DNA of 64,000 nucleotides from Pseudomonas mosselii (GCF_005796105.1 NZ_VAUO01000001.1:310001-374000), one strand, 5' to 3'; counted from the stretch's first letter, positions 35,234-45,184 are shown. Notes: generated by a model from the letters alone, not told the origin. Numbers and translations: made by a program.

Positions 35234-36477
35234 AGTTGTTCTCCGAAATACGCAGCCACCTTCAATGCACTGACCACCCCATCCTCATGAAAACCGTTGC
35301 CCCAGTAGGCACCACAGAAGTAACTGTGGTGCTGGCCTTGCAGGTGGGCCTGGCAGGCCTGTGCGGCGGTCGCTGCAAGGCTGTACTGCGGATGGGCGTA
35401 CTGAAAGCGCGCAATGACCTGCATGGGGTCTATCAGCGCGGTTTGGTTGAGGCTCACGCAGAACGTCGCCGGTGCGTCGATGCCTTGCAGGATATTCATG
35501 TTGTAGGTCAGTGCGGCGGGCGCCTGCTCCGGGCCGCCCAGGCGGTAGTTCCAGCTGGCCCAGGCGCTTTTGCGACGAGGCAGCAGCCGGGTATCGGTGT
35601 GCAGCACCACATCGTTGTCGGCGTAGCCGATGGCGCCGAGGACCGCTCGCTCCTGCTGCGTCGGGGCTTCCAGTAATGCCAGTGCCTGGTCGCTGTGGCA
35701 GGCGAACACCACGTTGTCGAAGCGTTCGGTGCCGGCTGCGCTCGCGAGGGTCACGCCACCTTCGTCGCGGCTGACGCGGTAGACCTTGCAGTTCAAGCGG
35801 ATACGCTCGGCGAACGGTTGGCACAAGGGCGCGACATAGCTGCGCGAACCGCCTTCGATGACGCGCCACTGAGGGCGCTGATTGACCGATAGCAAGCCAT
35901 GGTTGCGGCAGAAACGCACGAAGAATGCGAGGGGGAATTGCAGCATGTCTGCCCGGGACATCGACCAGATCGCCGAGCCCATGGGCACAATGTAGTGGTC
36001 GATGAACCGTTGCCCGTAACGCTGGTGCTGCAGATAAGCGCCCAGGGTCGTGCTGGCGTCGATACGTTGGTGGTCCAGGTCGGCCAGTGCCTGACGGTTG
36101 AAACGCAGGATGTCTCGGAGCATCCCCCAGAAACCCGGTGACACCAAGTTGCGACGCTGGGCGAACAGGGTGTTCAGGTCATGGCCGTTGTATTCCAGTC
36201 CGGTGATCGGATCATGCACCGAAAAGCTCATTTCAGTGGGCTGCGAGGCGACACCGAGCGTATCGAGCAAGCGGATGAAATTCGGGTAGGTCCAGTCGTT
36301 AAAAACGATGAAGCCGGTGTCGATGGCATAGTGCTTGCCTTTCCAGTCCACATCGAGGGTGTGCGTGTGGCCCCCGACCCACTGCTCGGCTTCGAAGACT
36401 GTCACTTCATGTTTGCGTGACAGCAGGTGGGCGCAGGTCAATCCCGCGATGCCACTGCCGATTATTGCTATACGCAT
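35230..36477 (-). CDS. FAD-dependent amine-oxidase-like protein
   Basis: 415 residues. The FAD motif IAIIGSGIAGLTCAHLLSRK is followed by the second motif VGGHTHTLDVDWKGKHYAIDTGFIVFN, the NAD(P)-binding_8/amine-oxidase family seen with DUF1365 and Cfa-like genes. It probably oxidises or desaturates the fatty-acyl chain handled by the neighbouring methyltransferase. Six bases after the SDR gene. Confidence 0.87.
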   Translation of the reverse strand: MRIAIIGSGIAGLTCAHLLSRKHEVTVFEAEQWVGGHTHTLDVDWKGKHYAIDTGFIVFNDWTYPNFIRLLDTLGVASQPTEMSFSVHDPITGLEYNGHDLNTLFAQRRNLVSPGFWGMLRDILRFNRQALADLDHQRIDASTTLGAYLQHQRYGQRFIDHYIVPMGSAIWSMSRADMLQFPLAFFVRFCRNHGLLSVNQRPQWRVIEGGSRSYVAPLCQPFAERIRLNCKVYRVSRDEGGVTLASAAGTERFDNVVFACHSDQALALLEAPTQQERAVLGAIGYADNDVVLHTDTRLLPRRKSAWASWNYRLGGPEQAPAALTYNMNILQGIDAPATFCVSLNQTALIDPMQVIARFQYAHPQYSLAATAAQACQAHLQGQHHSYFCGAYWGNGFHEDGVVSALKVAAYFGEQL

Positions 36478-36483
36478 GGATCA

Positions 36484-37236
36484 TCATTCCTGTTCATGAC
36501 GGGCGAGGCGTTGGCCCAGTGCCAGACGCCAGCGCGCCGGCAGTGCACCAAGCAGGCGCAGTACCCAGGTGAAAAGACCTGGGAAGTTGATTTCCAGCGG
36601 ACGCCGGGGCAAGCGCTTGGCGATATGTCGGGCGGCACGCTGCGCGGTCCACAACTGGGGCATGGGAAAGTCGTTGCGACGCGTCAGCGGGGTGTCGACG
36701 AAGCCTGGGCTGACCAGGGTGGTCGCGATGCCTTCATGCGCGAGGTCGATTCGCTGTGACTCGATCAGATAGCGCACTGCGGCCTTGGAGGCTCCATAGG
36801 CGCCGGCGCGGGGTAGCGCCAGCCAGGTCACCGAGCTGCCCATCACCACCAGATGAGGGCGTTGGCCGGCGCGCAGCAGGGGCAGCGCCGCCGCCAGGCA
36901 GTAGCTCAGGCCCAGCAGGTTGGTGCGCATCACGCGCTCCACCAGCGCCGGGTCGAAATGCCCGGGCTCCAGGTACTCACAGGTGCCGGCGTTGAGAATG
37001 GCCATATCCAAGCCACCCCAGGCCTGCTCGATCTGGGCGGTGATCGCCGCGACCTGCTTGGGATCGTCAAGGTCGCCTAGCGCCAGCAGCGCTTGCCCTG
37101 GAAAGCGCTCGGCCAGCGGTGCGAGGCGATCAGCATGGCGACCGCCCAAGGCCACCTTATGGCCTTGCTCCAAGAGCAGTTGTGCGAGTGCGGCACCGAT
37201 CCCGCTACTGGCGCCGGTCAACCAACAGCGGCTCAT
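36484..37236 (-). CDS. Short-chain dehydrogenase/reductase
   Basis: 250 residues with CWLTGASSGIGAALAQLLLEQ, NAG in MAILNAGTCEY, and YGASKAAVRYL as the active site. ATG 37236 overlaps the stop of the SnoaL-like gene by 4 bases. Second gene of the leftward light-inducible operon; substrate unknown, perhaps a lipid intermediate. Confidence 0.86.
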   Translation of the reverse strand: MSRCWLTGASSGIGAALAQLLLEQGHKVALGGRHADRLAPLAERFPGQALLALGDLDDPKQVAAITAQIEQAWGGLDMAILNAGTCEYLEPGHFDPALVERVMRTNLLGLSYCLAAALPLLRAGQRPHLVVMGSSVTWLALPRAGAYGASKAAVRYLIESQRIDLAHEGIATTLVSPGFVDTPLTRRNDFPMPQLWTAQRAARHIAKRLPRRPLEINFPGLFTWVLRLLGALPARWRLALGQRLARHEQE

Positions 37237-37655
37237 GCCAGCCTGCCTTTGAGCCAGCCGATAGCCCGACCCATGATGGGGATGTGCTCGTAAAGCAGGG
37301 CTCCGGCGTCGAAATAGTCCTGATGAAAATGTACGCGCTCGCGCCAATGCAAGACGCTGCACCCTTGCACGGCGATCGGCTGACCGCGCGCCAGGCGTGG
37401 ATGACGAAACTGCAACGTCCAGCGCAGGTAACCTTGCCCAGGACGCACCTCGTCGGCACTGGAGAACTCGTAGCGAATGTCTTGGGCGTTGGCGTACAAC
37501 TGCTTGAAATAGGCGCTGAGCGCTGGCAACCCCTGGATGCGATGCAGCGGGTCGCGAAAGGTCACATCTTCGCTATACAGGTGCTCCAGCACGCCGAGAT
37601 TGGCGGCATCCAGGCGGGCGAAGCGTTCGGCGAATTCCTGTAGATAGGCTGACAT
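37233..37655 (-). CDS. SnoaL/NTF2-like protein
   Basis: 140 residues, cone-shaped NTF2 fold expected (HLYSEDVTFRDPLHRIQGLPAL, WTLQFRHPRLA, VLHWRERVHFHQDYFDAG). First gene of the leftward operon; its promoter region contains two PplR boxes. Family members are isomerases or binding proteins; function here unknown. Confidence 0.8.
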   Translation of the reverse strand: MSAYLQEFAERFARLDAANLGVLEHLYSEDVTFRDPLHRIQGLPALSAYFKQLYANAQDIRYEFSSADEVRPGQGYLRWTLQFRHPRLARGQPIAVQGCSVLHWRERVHFHQDYFDAGALLYEHIPIMGRAIGWLKGRLA

Positions 37656-37674
37656 GCTGGACTCCCGCCAATCC

Positions 37675-37698
37675 TGTACAAAAGTGATGTGTTGTACA
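37675..37698 (-). promoter_or_regulatory. PplR/LitR-type box TGTACA-N12-TGTACA
   Basis: TGTACA (37675-37680) and TGTACA (37693-37698) spaced by exactly 12 bases, 19 bases upstream of the SnoaL-like gene. Exact match to the recalled PplR1 consensus T(G/A)TACA-N12-TGTA(C/T)A. Confidence 0.82.
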
Positions 37699-37725
37699 GG
37701 TATAGCTGAAGCCCACGAAATAATC

Positions 37726-37749
37726 TATACAGAAATAATTTCTTGTATA
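37726..37749 (-). promoter_or_regulatory. PplR/LitR-type box TATACA-N12-TGTATA
   Basis: TATACA (37726-37731) and TGTATA (37744-37749) spaced by 12 bases, ending just before the LOV stop codon. Second exact consensus match in the same promoter, 51 bases (nearly five helical turns) upstream of the first. Confidence 0.8.
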
Positions 37750-37753
37750 GGTA

Positions 37754-38203
37754 TTAGCGGGTCTCGGCCTCAGCTAGGCGCAGGCGCAGTTGGGCCACTT
37801 CAGCCTCCAGCTCGCGGACCCGCTGCTCGGCGCACACCTGCGCCGTGACGTCGCGCTGGATACCGATGTAGTAGGTTAGCTGGTCTGCTTCATTGCGCAC
37901 GGGCGCGATGGACAGCTCGTTCCAGAACAGGCTTCCGTCCTTGCGGTAGTTACGCAGCACCTGGCGGCAGGGGCTGCCTGCGCGGATCGCCTCGCGGATG
38001 GTTTGAAGGGCCTCTTGGTCATGATGCTCGCCTTGAAGGAAGCGGCAGTCTTGATAGAGGATGTCGTCGGCGTAGTAACCGGTCAGGCGTTCGAAGGCGG
38101 GATTCACGTAAATCAGGATGCTGTCCTTGCCTTCCTGCTCGGCGACGACGATGCCATCGTTCGAGTGCTCGACCATCAGTTGCAGGAGTTTCGCGTTGAT
38201 CAT
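37754..38203 (-). CDS. Short LOV blue-light photoreceptor (PpSB-LOV type)
   Basis: 149 residues: one LOV domain flanked by short helices. Flavin-adduct Cys53 is in YQDCRFLQ, and FMN contacts are in NYRKDGSLFWNEL and YYIGIQRDV. The C-terminal helix (AEQRVRELEAEVAQLRLRL) is a dimerising coiled coil; there is no output domain. It closely resembles PpSB1/PpSB2-LOV of P. putida, which are needed for light-induced transcription and are encoded beside PplR regulators, as here. Divergent from the MerR gene. Confidence 0.93.
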   Translation of the reverse strand: MINAKLLQLMVEHSNDGIVVAEQEGKDSILIYVNPAFERLTGYYADDILYQDCRFLQGEHHDQEALQTIREAIRAGSPCRQVLRNYRKDGSLFWNELSIAPVRNEADQLTYYIGIQRDVTAQVCAEQRVRELEAEVAQLRLRLAEAETR

Positions 38204-38356
38204 GGGCCCACCTTCAGGCGTTTCGTATGCGTGATGCGCAGTTTAGCGTCTGCCTGGAAGGCATCGGCATCGTTTGCTGCATGATGACCCAAGCAGGCTC
38301 GCCGCAGAAGCCGGATATGGGTTTAGAATGTCTGACCTCCTGGATACCCGCTTGCG

Positions 38357-39244
38357 ATGACTGACGCTCCTCAACCCGATCTGCTCCCCATGCGCGATGT
38401 GGTCAACCTGACCGGCATCAACCCGGTGACCTTGCGTGCCTGGGAGCGCCGCCATGGATTGATCCACCCCCAGCGCACCGAGGGCGGCCATCGGCTGTAC
38501 ACGGCGCAGGATGTCCAGCGTATTAACGACATCCTGCACTGGACTGGCAAGGGTGTGCCTATCAGTAAAGTCGGCGACCGGCTGGCAGGCCAGCCCGATG
38601 TATCTGTCCAGCCGTCTTCTGCCTTCGATGAGTGGCGCAGCGCCCTGGCGAGCGCCGCCAAGGCTTTCGATGCACAGGCCCTGGAGGCGGTGCATGGCCA
38701 GTTGTTCACCCTCCTGCCCAAGCGCACCGTGCTACGTGATGTACTGTTACCGGTGTGGCATGACCTGGCCACAGGGGCTGCGCCGGGCCAGCGCAGTCAA
38801 TGGTCGTTTCTCGATACGTTCTTGCGGGCCCGCTTGCTGATGCGTTTGCAGATGAACCAGGTGCATTCGCCGCGGGTCCTGCTGGCCGGCGCCCAGGGGC
38901 GCGCCGAATTTCCGCTACTGTGTACCGGTCTGCTACTCAGTGGCGAGCAGCAACGTATCGATGTTCTTGGCTGCGATCAGCCGTTGGAAGAGCTGCCTTT
39001 ACTGTGTGCCGCGATTGAGCCTGCGGCGTTGGTGATACGTGTGCAGGCACCGGTGAGTGTGGCGTTGACCAAGTGCCTGCGTTCACTGCAGATGGAAATC
39101 GCCTGTCCGCTTGCAGTGATTGGCCACGGGCTGGGCGACTCGCACGTGGCCTTCGAAGGCATCCCGCTGCACCTGCTGGACGAGGACAGTGCTAATGTTG
39201 CACGCCTGCTCAGCGCGTTGCTCAGTGGCACGTTGGACCTTTGA
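38357..39244 (+). CDS. MerR-family LitR/PplR-type light-response regulator
   Basis: 295 residues. The N-terminal MerR winged helix is [21 protein letters not shown] then [20 protein letters not shown]. The C-terminal half has the shape of a cobalamin-binding domain, but I do not see the E/DxH cobalamin ligand motif, which fits the B12-independent PplR class (class II LitR). It should repress the operons carrying TGTACA boxes in the dark and be controlled by the LOV protein encoded next to it. No PplR box was found in its own 153-base upstream region. Whether it corresponds to PplR2 or PplR3 cannot be settled here. Confidence 0.87.
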   Translation: MTDAPQPDLLPMRDVVNLTGINPVTLRAWERRHGLIHPQRTEGGHRLYTAQDVQRINDILHWTGKGVPISKVGDRLAGQPDVSVQPSSAFDEWRSALASAAKAFDAQALEAVHGQLFTLLPKRTVLRDVLLPVWHDLATGAAPGQRSQWSFLDTFLRARLLMRLQMNQVHSPRVLLAGAQGRAEFPLLCTGLLLSGEQQRIDVLGCDQPLEELPLLCAAIEPAALVIRVQAPVSVALTKCLRSLQMEIACPLAVIGHGLGDSHVAFEGIPLHLLDEDSANVARLLSALLSGTLDL

Positions 39245-39272
39245 TCGCTGGCACTCACCATGCCCGCGCGTC

Positions 39273-40235
39273 TCAACTCGGCGCCTGGGGCGGCGGCGCT
39301 GAGGCATGTAGCGCAAACTGTCGGATGCGGTTTGTCACCAGCCCCGCCAAGGCGTCGGGACGGAACTTGGCAAGGAACTCGTCGGCGCCGACCTTTCTTA
39401 CCATGGCTTCGTTGAAGGCGCCGGACAAGGACGTGTGCAGCGCAATATGCAGGCTGGACATGCGTGGGTTGGCGCGGACCTCGGACGTCAGCGTGTAACC
39501 GTCCATTTCCGGCATTTCGATATCTGAAATCATCATCAACAGCTCATGGGTTGGCTGCTTGCCGTCTGCCAGCATCGTTTCCAGCAACGACAGGGCTTGG
39601 CTGCCGTCGTTACAGGCCAGCACTTGAACACCGACGGCTTGCAGACAGCGACTGACCTGCCGGCGAGCGACCGAAGAATCATCCACGATCAGCACCTTGA
39701 AATGGCTGGCCTGTTGGCAGATATCCGCATCGAGGGTGCCTTCGCTGAGTTGCTCGCAGACCGGAGACACCTCGTTGAGGACCTTTTCCACGTCGATGAT
39801 CTCAACCAACTCGCCGTCCACGTGCGTGACCGCAGTCAGATAATGGTGGCGTCCGCTGCCCCGAGGTGGAGGGTGAATCCCCTCCCAGTTCAGGTTGACG
39901 ATGTGCTCGACGTCGCTGACCAGGAAACCCTGGGTGCGACCGTTATACTCGGTGATGATCACAAAGGCCGTTTCACGATCATGCAGCCCTGGCAGTCCGG
40001 TGGCTTGAGCGAGGTCAAGGATCGAGACCGACCTGCCTCGGACGTTGGCCACGCCGCAGACCACCGGATGGGCGCCTGGGAGGCGCGACAAGGGCGGGCA
40101 CTTTAGAATTTCGCGCACCTTGAACACGTTGATGCCATAGCGTTGCTTGTCGTCGAAGCGAAACAGCAACAATTCCAGGCGATTCTTGCCAGCCAGCTGC
40201 GTGCGGCTGTCGACGGTTTCCAATAGACCAGCCAT
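39273..40235 (-). CDS. cheV: Chemotaxis coupling protein CheV
   Basis: 320 residues: N-terminal CheW domain (about 15-165; FKVREILKCPPLSRLPGAHP, GVANVRGRSVSILDLAQ) and C-terminal receiver (about 180-310; KVLIVDDSSVARR, phospho-Asp in MISDIEMPEMDG). It couples chemoreceptors to CheA at the pole and may tune adaptation. The adjacent PAS chemoreceptor gene lies 32 bases upstream in the same direction, so they are probably co-transcribed. Confidence 0.93.
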   Translation of the reverse strand: MAGLLETVDSRTQLAGKNRLELLLFRFDDKQRYGINVFKVREILKCPPLSRLPGAHPVVCGVANVRGRSVSILDLAQATGLPGLHDRETAFVIITEYNGRTQGFLVSDVEHIVNLNWEGIHPPPRGSGRHHYLTAVTHVDGELVEIIDVEKVLNEVSPVCEQLSEGTLDADICQQASHFKVLIVDDSSVARRQVSRCLQAVGVQVLACNDGSQALSLLETMLADGKQPTHELLMMISDIEMPEMDGYTLTSEVRANPRMSSLHIALHTSLSGAFNEAMVRKVGADEFLAKFRPDALAGLVTNRIRQFALHASAPPPQAPS

Positions 40236-40267
40236 TTTTCACCTCGTTGCTCGAACTGAGCGCCTGT

Positions 40268-41833
40268 TCAGCCATTGAATCGGGTGACTAAGGCATTGAG
40301 TGCATGGGCCGTGTTCTCGAGATCTGCGCCTAAATCGCAAGAGTTTTCAGCGATGTCGGCGTTCTGCTCCGAGACGTGCGCGATGCTGGTGATCTGCCGA
40401 GAAATTTCCTCCGCGACGTGCGCCTGCTCTTCGGAGGCCGTGGCCATTTGCTGGCTCATTTCGTGGATACGGCCGACGGCGGTATTGATGCCATCCAACG
40501 CTTGTTGCGTGCTGATTACCTGAGCCACGCCGCTGACCGCTTCTCCGCTGCCCTGGCGTGCCACCGCCACTGCTTGGTTGGCCACCTCTTGCAGGGTCTG
40601 GATGATGCGCTGGATGGTTTGGGTAGACTCCTGGGTTTTGGAGGCCAAGGCGCGCACTTCGTCCGCCACTACCGCGAAACCTCTGCCTTGTTCACCCGCT
40701 CGTGCCGCCTCAATCGCCGCGTTGAGCGCGAGCAAGTTGGTCTGTTCGGCAATCGAGCGGATCATGTTCGCCGCTTGCTGTATGGTTTGCGTTTCGTTGG
40801 CCAGCCCTTCGACCGAATGGCTCACTGCCTCGACCGTTTCGGCGAGCTTCTCGATCACGTGGCGGGTCTTCTGCGCTTCCTGCGAGCCGGTCTGAGTCAG
40901 CAGGTTCACTTCATCGGCCGCCTTGGCGGTGTGATTGATGTGCACTGCCACCTCGGCAATCGAGGTCGCCATCTGGTTCATCGCGGTGGCCGCCATGTCG
41001 GCTTCGTCGCGTTGTTTGGTCAGGGCTTGCTCCGACTGACGCGAAAGTGACTGGCTCTGTGTGGCGAGGGCTGCGGTTTGGTTGGCGAAATCGCCCAGGC
41101 GACTCAGGGCGGTGCGAATCTTGGCCTGCTCGCTGATCAGGATCATTTGCAGTTGCCCAGCCATGCCGCGCTCGTCGGTATAAGTGCGGGCGATCAACTC
41201 ACTGTCGAAACTGCCAGCCGAGACGCTGCGGATCGTGTTCAGGGTCTTGCGCACCAACACTTCGGCCAGTCCTTGCAGCGCGAACATCCCCACGGCAGCC
41301 GTGAGGGCGCCTGGTAGCGTACCGGCCCATTCGAAGACCCCGGCGCTGGTAGCTGCGACCAAGGTCGGAGGCAGGACCATGCGCACCCAGAACCCCAGGC
41401 GCTCGCGCAACGGTTGGCTCTGCTTGTTGTCCTTGAGTCGGGCATATAACTGGACAGCACGCTGGACCTGATCTCGATCTGGCTTGACCCGCACCGACTC
41501 ATAGCCGGTCAGGACCCCCTGAGAGAAGATGGGTGTGACATAGGCGTTGACCCAGTAGTGGTCGCCATTGCAGCAGCGATTCTTCACCACCCCCATCCAG
41601 CTCTTGCCTTCCTTGAGGTAGGACCACATGTGGGCAAATACCGCGCTGGGCATATCGGGATGACGCACGATGTTGTGCGGGCTGCCGAGCAACTGTTCGC
41701 GGCTGTAGCCGCTTACCGCCACGAACTCGTCGTTGCAGTAGGTGAGTTTGCCGTGCAAGTCAGTGGCGGAGATCAGGCGCTGGCCTGCCGAAAATTCGAG
41801 TTCTTTTTGAGTGACCGGAAGATTAGTTCGCAT
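40268..41833 (-). CDS. PAS-containing methyl-accepting chemotaxis protein (Aer-like)
   Basis: 521 residues: N-terminal PAS domain (about 15-115; [31 protein letters not shown]), a membrane region at about 155-205 ([20 protein letters not shown]), a short HAMP-like linker, then the MCP signalling domain with [20 protein letters not shown]. There is no periplasmic ligand domain, so it senses an internal signal, probably redox state through FAD as in Aer. No C-terminal CheR-tethering pentapeptide. Confidence 0.92.
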   Translation of the reverse strand: MRTNLPVTQKELEFSAGQRLISATDLHGKLTYCNDEFVAVSGYSREQLLGSPHNIVRHPDMPSAVFAHMWSYLKEGKSWMGVVKNRCCNGDHYWVNAYVTPIFSQGVLTGYESVRVKPDRDQVQRAVQLYARLKDNKQSQPLRERLGFWVRMVLPPTLVAATSAGVFEWAGTLPGALTAAVGMFALQGLAEVLVRKTLNTIRSVSAGSFDSELIARTYTDERGMAGQLQMILISEQAKIRTALSRLGDFANQTAALATQSQSLSRQSEQALTKQRDEADMAATAMNQMATSIAEVAVHINHTAKAADEVNLLTQTGSQEAQKTRHVIEKLAETVEAVSHSVEGLANETQTIQQAANMIRSIAEQTNLLALNAAIEAARAGEQGRGFAVVADEVRALASKTQESTQTIQRIIQTLQEVANQAVAVARQGSGEAVSGVAQVISTQQALDGINTAVGRIHEMSQQMATASEEQAHVAEEISRQITSIAHVSEQNADIAENSCDLGADLENTAHALNALVTRFNG

Positions 41834-42322
41834 GCTGCAAACCTCTGTGAACGCTGTAGGCAATTGTTCTTTAATGGCTGTCCATTAGCTCAATCGCGCG
41901 TCCTGCTGTCTTTGCGAGGCCGTTCGGGGGGGCTGGTCTGGGCGAGGGCACCTGTATGCAGGTCAGTGATGATCTGCAGACTAATTGGTGGCTTTTTGAT
42001 GTCAATCGAGCTGGCAGCAAAATCTTGTTACATGTGCGTTTTCCGCTTGAAGTCTTGACCTGGGTCAGTGTTTAGCCGGCTAAGGGCTGGTAGAGGAGAG
42101 TCATTTTCACTTGCGACTTGGACGCTGCTGATAGGCCGTTGGTTTTGCAGTTAATTGCTATTTGCCCCCCTTGCGCGTCATCCAAACGGTTATTTGGCAA
42201 CGGCAGATATTTTTCTAGACTGAAGCGACGAAGGGAGTTCGTATTCCGGGGCGGTGAGCTATACAAGCAATAGTGGCTTTGTGCTGCTATTGGTTCCGTC
42301 CTCGGGCATGCACGGAGGCGAA
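41834..42322. other. Divergent intergenic region, no supported gene
   Basis: 489 bases between the leftward chemoreceptor and the rightward sensor kinase. It turns AT-richer after 41980 and should contain both promoters. A GTG at 42254 could extend the kinase N-terminus, but ATG 42323 has a much better ribosome site. No terminator, RNA gene or clear operator seen; a 64-codon leftward ORF (42072-42266) has no recognisable features. Confidence 0.5.
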
Positions 42323-45184
42323 ATGGGCAAAGCGGTGAGTCGAATCCTGTTGCGGCAGTGGATGTGGCGGGCGTTCATGCGCAGCGCGCTGATTCCTCTG
42401 ATCTTGGTCGAGAGCGTATTGGTCGGCTGCTACCTGCTGAGCAATCAGGCGATCCGCGACGCGCAATTGGGTTACCTGGATCGCAGTGCTATCGACAGCC
42501 TTGCCGCTAGCGCAGAGCAGAATGCGCTGATCATTCAGAACCAGCTCGACCACATTGGCGATACCGCGAGCCTGCTGGCGCGGTTGACCGAACGGGCCTT
42601 GCAGGGGCCAGCCCAGGGGGCCGTGGAAAACCTCTCGGTATCGGCCCAAGGTGCCAGGTTCAGCGCGCAGGACCGGGGCGGTTCAGCCTCTTTTTACTCT
42701 GCCGCGACGCCGCTGGATCGTCAGGACCTGGACAAGGTCAACCGGCTCGCTACGCTCGATCCGCTGTTCATGGAAATCAAGAACCATGACCCTATCATCG
42801 CCAGCCTGTATTTCAACAGTTGGGACAGCTATAACCGCATCTACCCCTGGTTCCGCACTGATGAGCAGTACCCGCCGGACATGCGCATCCCGGAATTCAA
42901 CTTCTACTACCTGGCGGATGCGGCGCATAACCCGGAACGCCGCACACGCTGGACCGACGTCTACCTGGATCCGGCAGGGCATGGGTGGATGATGTCGGCG
43001 GTGGCCCCGGTGTATACCGGGGACTTTCTCGAAGGCGTCGTCGGTATCGATGTCACCATCGGCGCAGTATTGCCACAGCTTGAAAAATTGAAAGTCCCTT
43101 GGGATGGATACCTGCTGCTTGTCGGGCGCGACGGGACGATCATGGCCATGCCGGAAAAAGCCGAGCACGATTTCGATTTGCAGGAACTGGTCCAAGTCCC
43201 TAGCCAGAACAAAATCAGCAGTGAGCGCTTCAAACCGCAGAACTTCAACCTGGGGGCGCGCGACGACACACGTCAGTTGGCTGATCAGTTGAACACGTCC
43301 GGCTCGGGCAATACGCAACTGGCCCTGAAGGGGCGTGATCACCTGATTGCCTGGAGTGCTATTGGCAGCACGGGGTGGCACCTGCTGGCGGTGGTCGACA
43401 AGGAAATGGTCATGAGCGCGACCAATACCTTGGCGGAGCACTACCGCGACATTGGCTATCTCATGATCGCCGGCCTGGTGGTTTTCTACCTGGGCTATTT
43501 CAGCGTGCTCTGGAGTCGTTCGCGCAAGCTCAGTGAGCGGCTGCGCAAGACCATCGCCGATATCAGCGGCATGCTCAATGAGATCGGTCGTGGCCATTGG
43601 CAGCCACAGCGCGCTGAGTCGCAGATTCAGGAACTGGACGAAATGGCTGGCGACGTATTGACCATGGGGGCGCAACTGGCGACCAGCGATCTGCATCGGC
43701 GCATGGCGCAGCGCCGGTTGATGCAGATCATGGACTACCCTACCTCGGGTATGTGGGAGTATCACCCGGATGATGATTGCCTGAGCCTGCACGGCGGCTT
43801 GTGCGAACGCTTGGGTTGGCCGGGTCAGCAGATTACCCGGGAAGCCTTTCTGGAAAGGCTTGACGAGCCGAGCGCCCAGCAATTCCAGAAGGTGCTCGAC
43901 AGCCTACGCTCAGGCAGTATCCAGCGTATCGAGTTGGAACTGAGGATGTACCAAGCTGATGGCCATGCCCTGTGGGTACTGTGCCAAGGTCGTATGCTGG
44001 ATGTCTCGGTCGAAACCACCCGGGCTGCACTGGGCACGCTTGTAGACATAGACATGCTCAAGCTGGCCGAGGCGGACCTCAAGGCGCGAACCCATCAGGC
44101 GCAGGCCGCGAACCAGGCCAAATCACGTTTCATTTCCAGTATCAGCCATGAATTACGCACCCCACTCAACGCCATCCATGGTTTTGGGCAGCTCCTGCAT
44201 ATGCAGGTGCAGGATGCGGTGGCCAAGGATCAGGTCGAGGAGATTCTGGCTGCGAGTAGCCACCTGACCAATCTGGTGGATGACCTGCTCGACTGGTCCA
44301 GCCTGCAAGCAGAAACCCAGAACCTCAGCCTTGTACCGGTTCAGGTCGCCAGCGTGCTGGAGGAGTGTTCGGAGATGATGGCCGCTCAGGCCCAGGCCGC
44401 CGGACTGAAACTGCACCTTTGCCCAGTGCCGCCGCAATGGTGGGTGCGCTCGGAGCCCAGGCGTTTGCGGCAGGTCATGCTGAACCTGCTGTCCAACGCC
44501 ATCAAGTACAACAGACCCGAAGGCAAGTTGCTGGTCGGCGCCGAAGCGCTGCCGGGGGTCGTGCGGCTGTATGTCGAAGATGGGGGCATGGGCATCGAGC
44601 CTCAATTGCAAGCGGAGCTGTTCGAGCCCTTCCAGCGCCTGGGCAAGGAAAACACATCGATTCAGGGCACCGGTATTGGCCTGGCTCTGTGCCGCGAATT
44701 GGCTGGCCTGATGGGCGGGTCGATGGGGTTGCGCAGCGTACCCGCAGAGGGCAGCCGCTTCTGGATCGAATTGCTCGATGCTGCGCAGTGGGAGAGCCCC
44801 GAGGACGCAATCGATCCAAACGTATTCTACGCCGGTGCGGATGCCGACATCGTCACGCAAGTGCCCATGCTACTGGCCCCGCAGGTTCATTTCGAGCACG
44901 GCACGTTGCAGGCGTGCCTGGCCCGCGCCCGCGAGTATGGCGCGCCGCAGGTGCTGCTGCTTGATTGTGACGAGGATGAGCCGCAGCGCCTGAGCCTGCT
45001 GGGGCGGATCCGTCGTACCGCCGGGGCAGAGCTGATGTCACTGATTCTGATTGGCAGTGAGCCGCGCAAACTGGCGTCGCTGGGGATCGAATTCCAGGGC
45101 GTGCTCGCCAAGCCTGTGAGCCGTGAAGAACTTGCCCAATTGCTCAGCGCGTTATTGGAACAGGAGCCGACGAATGTTCACTGA
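42323..45184 (+). CDS. Large dCache/PAS sensor histidine kinase with degenerate receiver
   Basis: 953 residues. In order: a membrane segment near the N-terminus (SALIPLILVESVLVGCYLL) and a periplasmic dCache domain (about 45-365; YPWFRTDEQYPPDMRIPEFN, MMSAVAPVYTG). A second membrane segment (YLMIAGLVVFYLGYFSVLW) and a PAS domain follow. Then come HisKA with the phospho-His in SISHELRTPLNAIHGF, HATPase (LLSNAIKYNRP, GTGIGLALCREL) and a receiver-like tail (VLLLDCDEDEP, VLAKPVSREEL). The tail lacks the usual acidic pair and may be inactive. The start ATG follows GGAGG. The gene overlaps the HD-GYP regulator by 11 bases. Confidence 0.9.
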   Translation: MGKAVSRILLRQWMWRAFMRSALIPLILVESVLVGCYLLSNQAIRDAQLGYLDRSAIDSLAASAEQNALIIQNQLDHIGDTASLLARLTERALQGPAQGAVENLSVSAQGARFSAQDRGGSASFYSAATPLDRQDLDKVNRLATLDPLFMEIKNHDPIIASLYFNSWDSYNRIYPWFRTDEQYPPDMRIPEFNFYYLADAAHNPERRTRWTDVYLDPAGHGWMMSAVAPVYTGDFLEGVVGIDVTIGAVLPQLEKLKVPWDGYLLLVGRDGTIMAMPEKAEHDFDLQELVQVPSQNKISSERFKPQNFNLGARDDTRQLADQLNTSGSGNTQLALKGRDHLIAWSAIGSTGWHLLAVVDKEMVMSATNTLAEHYRDIGYLMIAGLVVFYLGYFSVLWSRSRKLSERLRKTIADISGMLNEIGRGHWQPQRAESQIQELDEMAGDVLTMGAQLATSDLHRRMAQRRLMQIMDYPTSGMWEYHPDDDCLSLHGGLCERLGWPGQQITREAFLERLDEPSAQQFQKVLDSLRSGSIQRIELELRMYQADGHALWVLCQGRMLDVSVETTRAALGTLVDIDMLKLAEADLKARTHQAQAANQAKSRFISSISHELRTPLNAIHGFGQLLHMQVQDAVAKDQVEEILAASSHLTNLVDDLLDWSSLQAETQNLSLVPVQVASVLEECSEMMAAQAQAAGLKLHLCPVPPQWWVRSEPRRLRQVMLNLLSNAIKYNRPEGKLLVGAEALPGVVRLYVEDGGMGIEPQLQAELFEPFQRLGKENTSIQGTGIGLALCRELAGLMGGSMGLRSVPAEGSRFWIELLDAAQWESPEDAIDPNVFYAGADADIVTQVPMLLAPQVHFEHGTLQACLARAREYGAPQVLLLDCDEDEPQRLSLLGRIRRTAGAELMSLILIGSEPRKLASLGIEFQGVLAKPVSREELAQLLSALLEQEPTNVH

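Noticed and set aside
38204..38356. PplR box between the LOV and MerR genes
   Set aside because: I looked for T(G/A)TACA-N12-TGTA(C/T)A and found none in this region.
42683..43882. 399-codon leftward ORF opposite the sensor kinase
   Set aside because: No recognisable motifs; the kinase reading frame covers it with dCache and PAS features.
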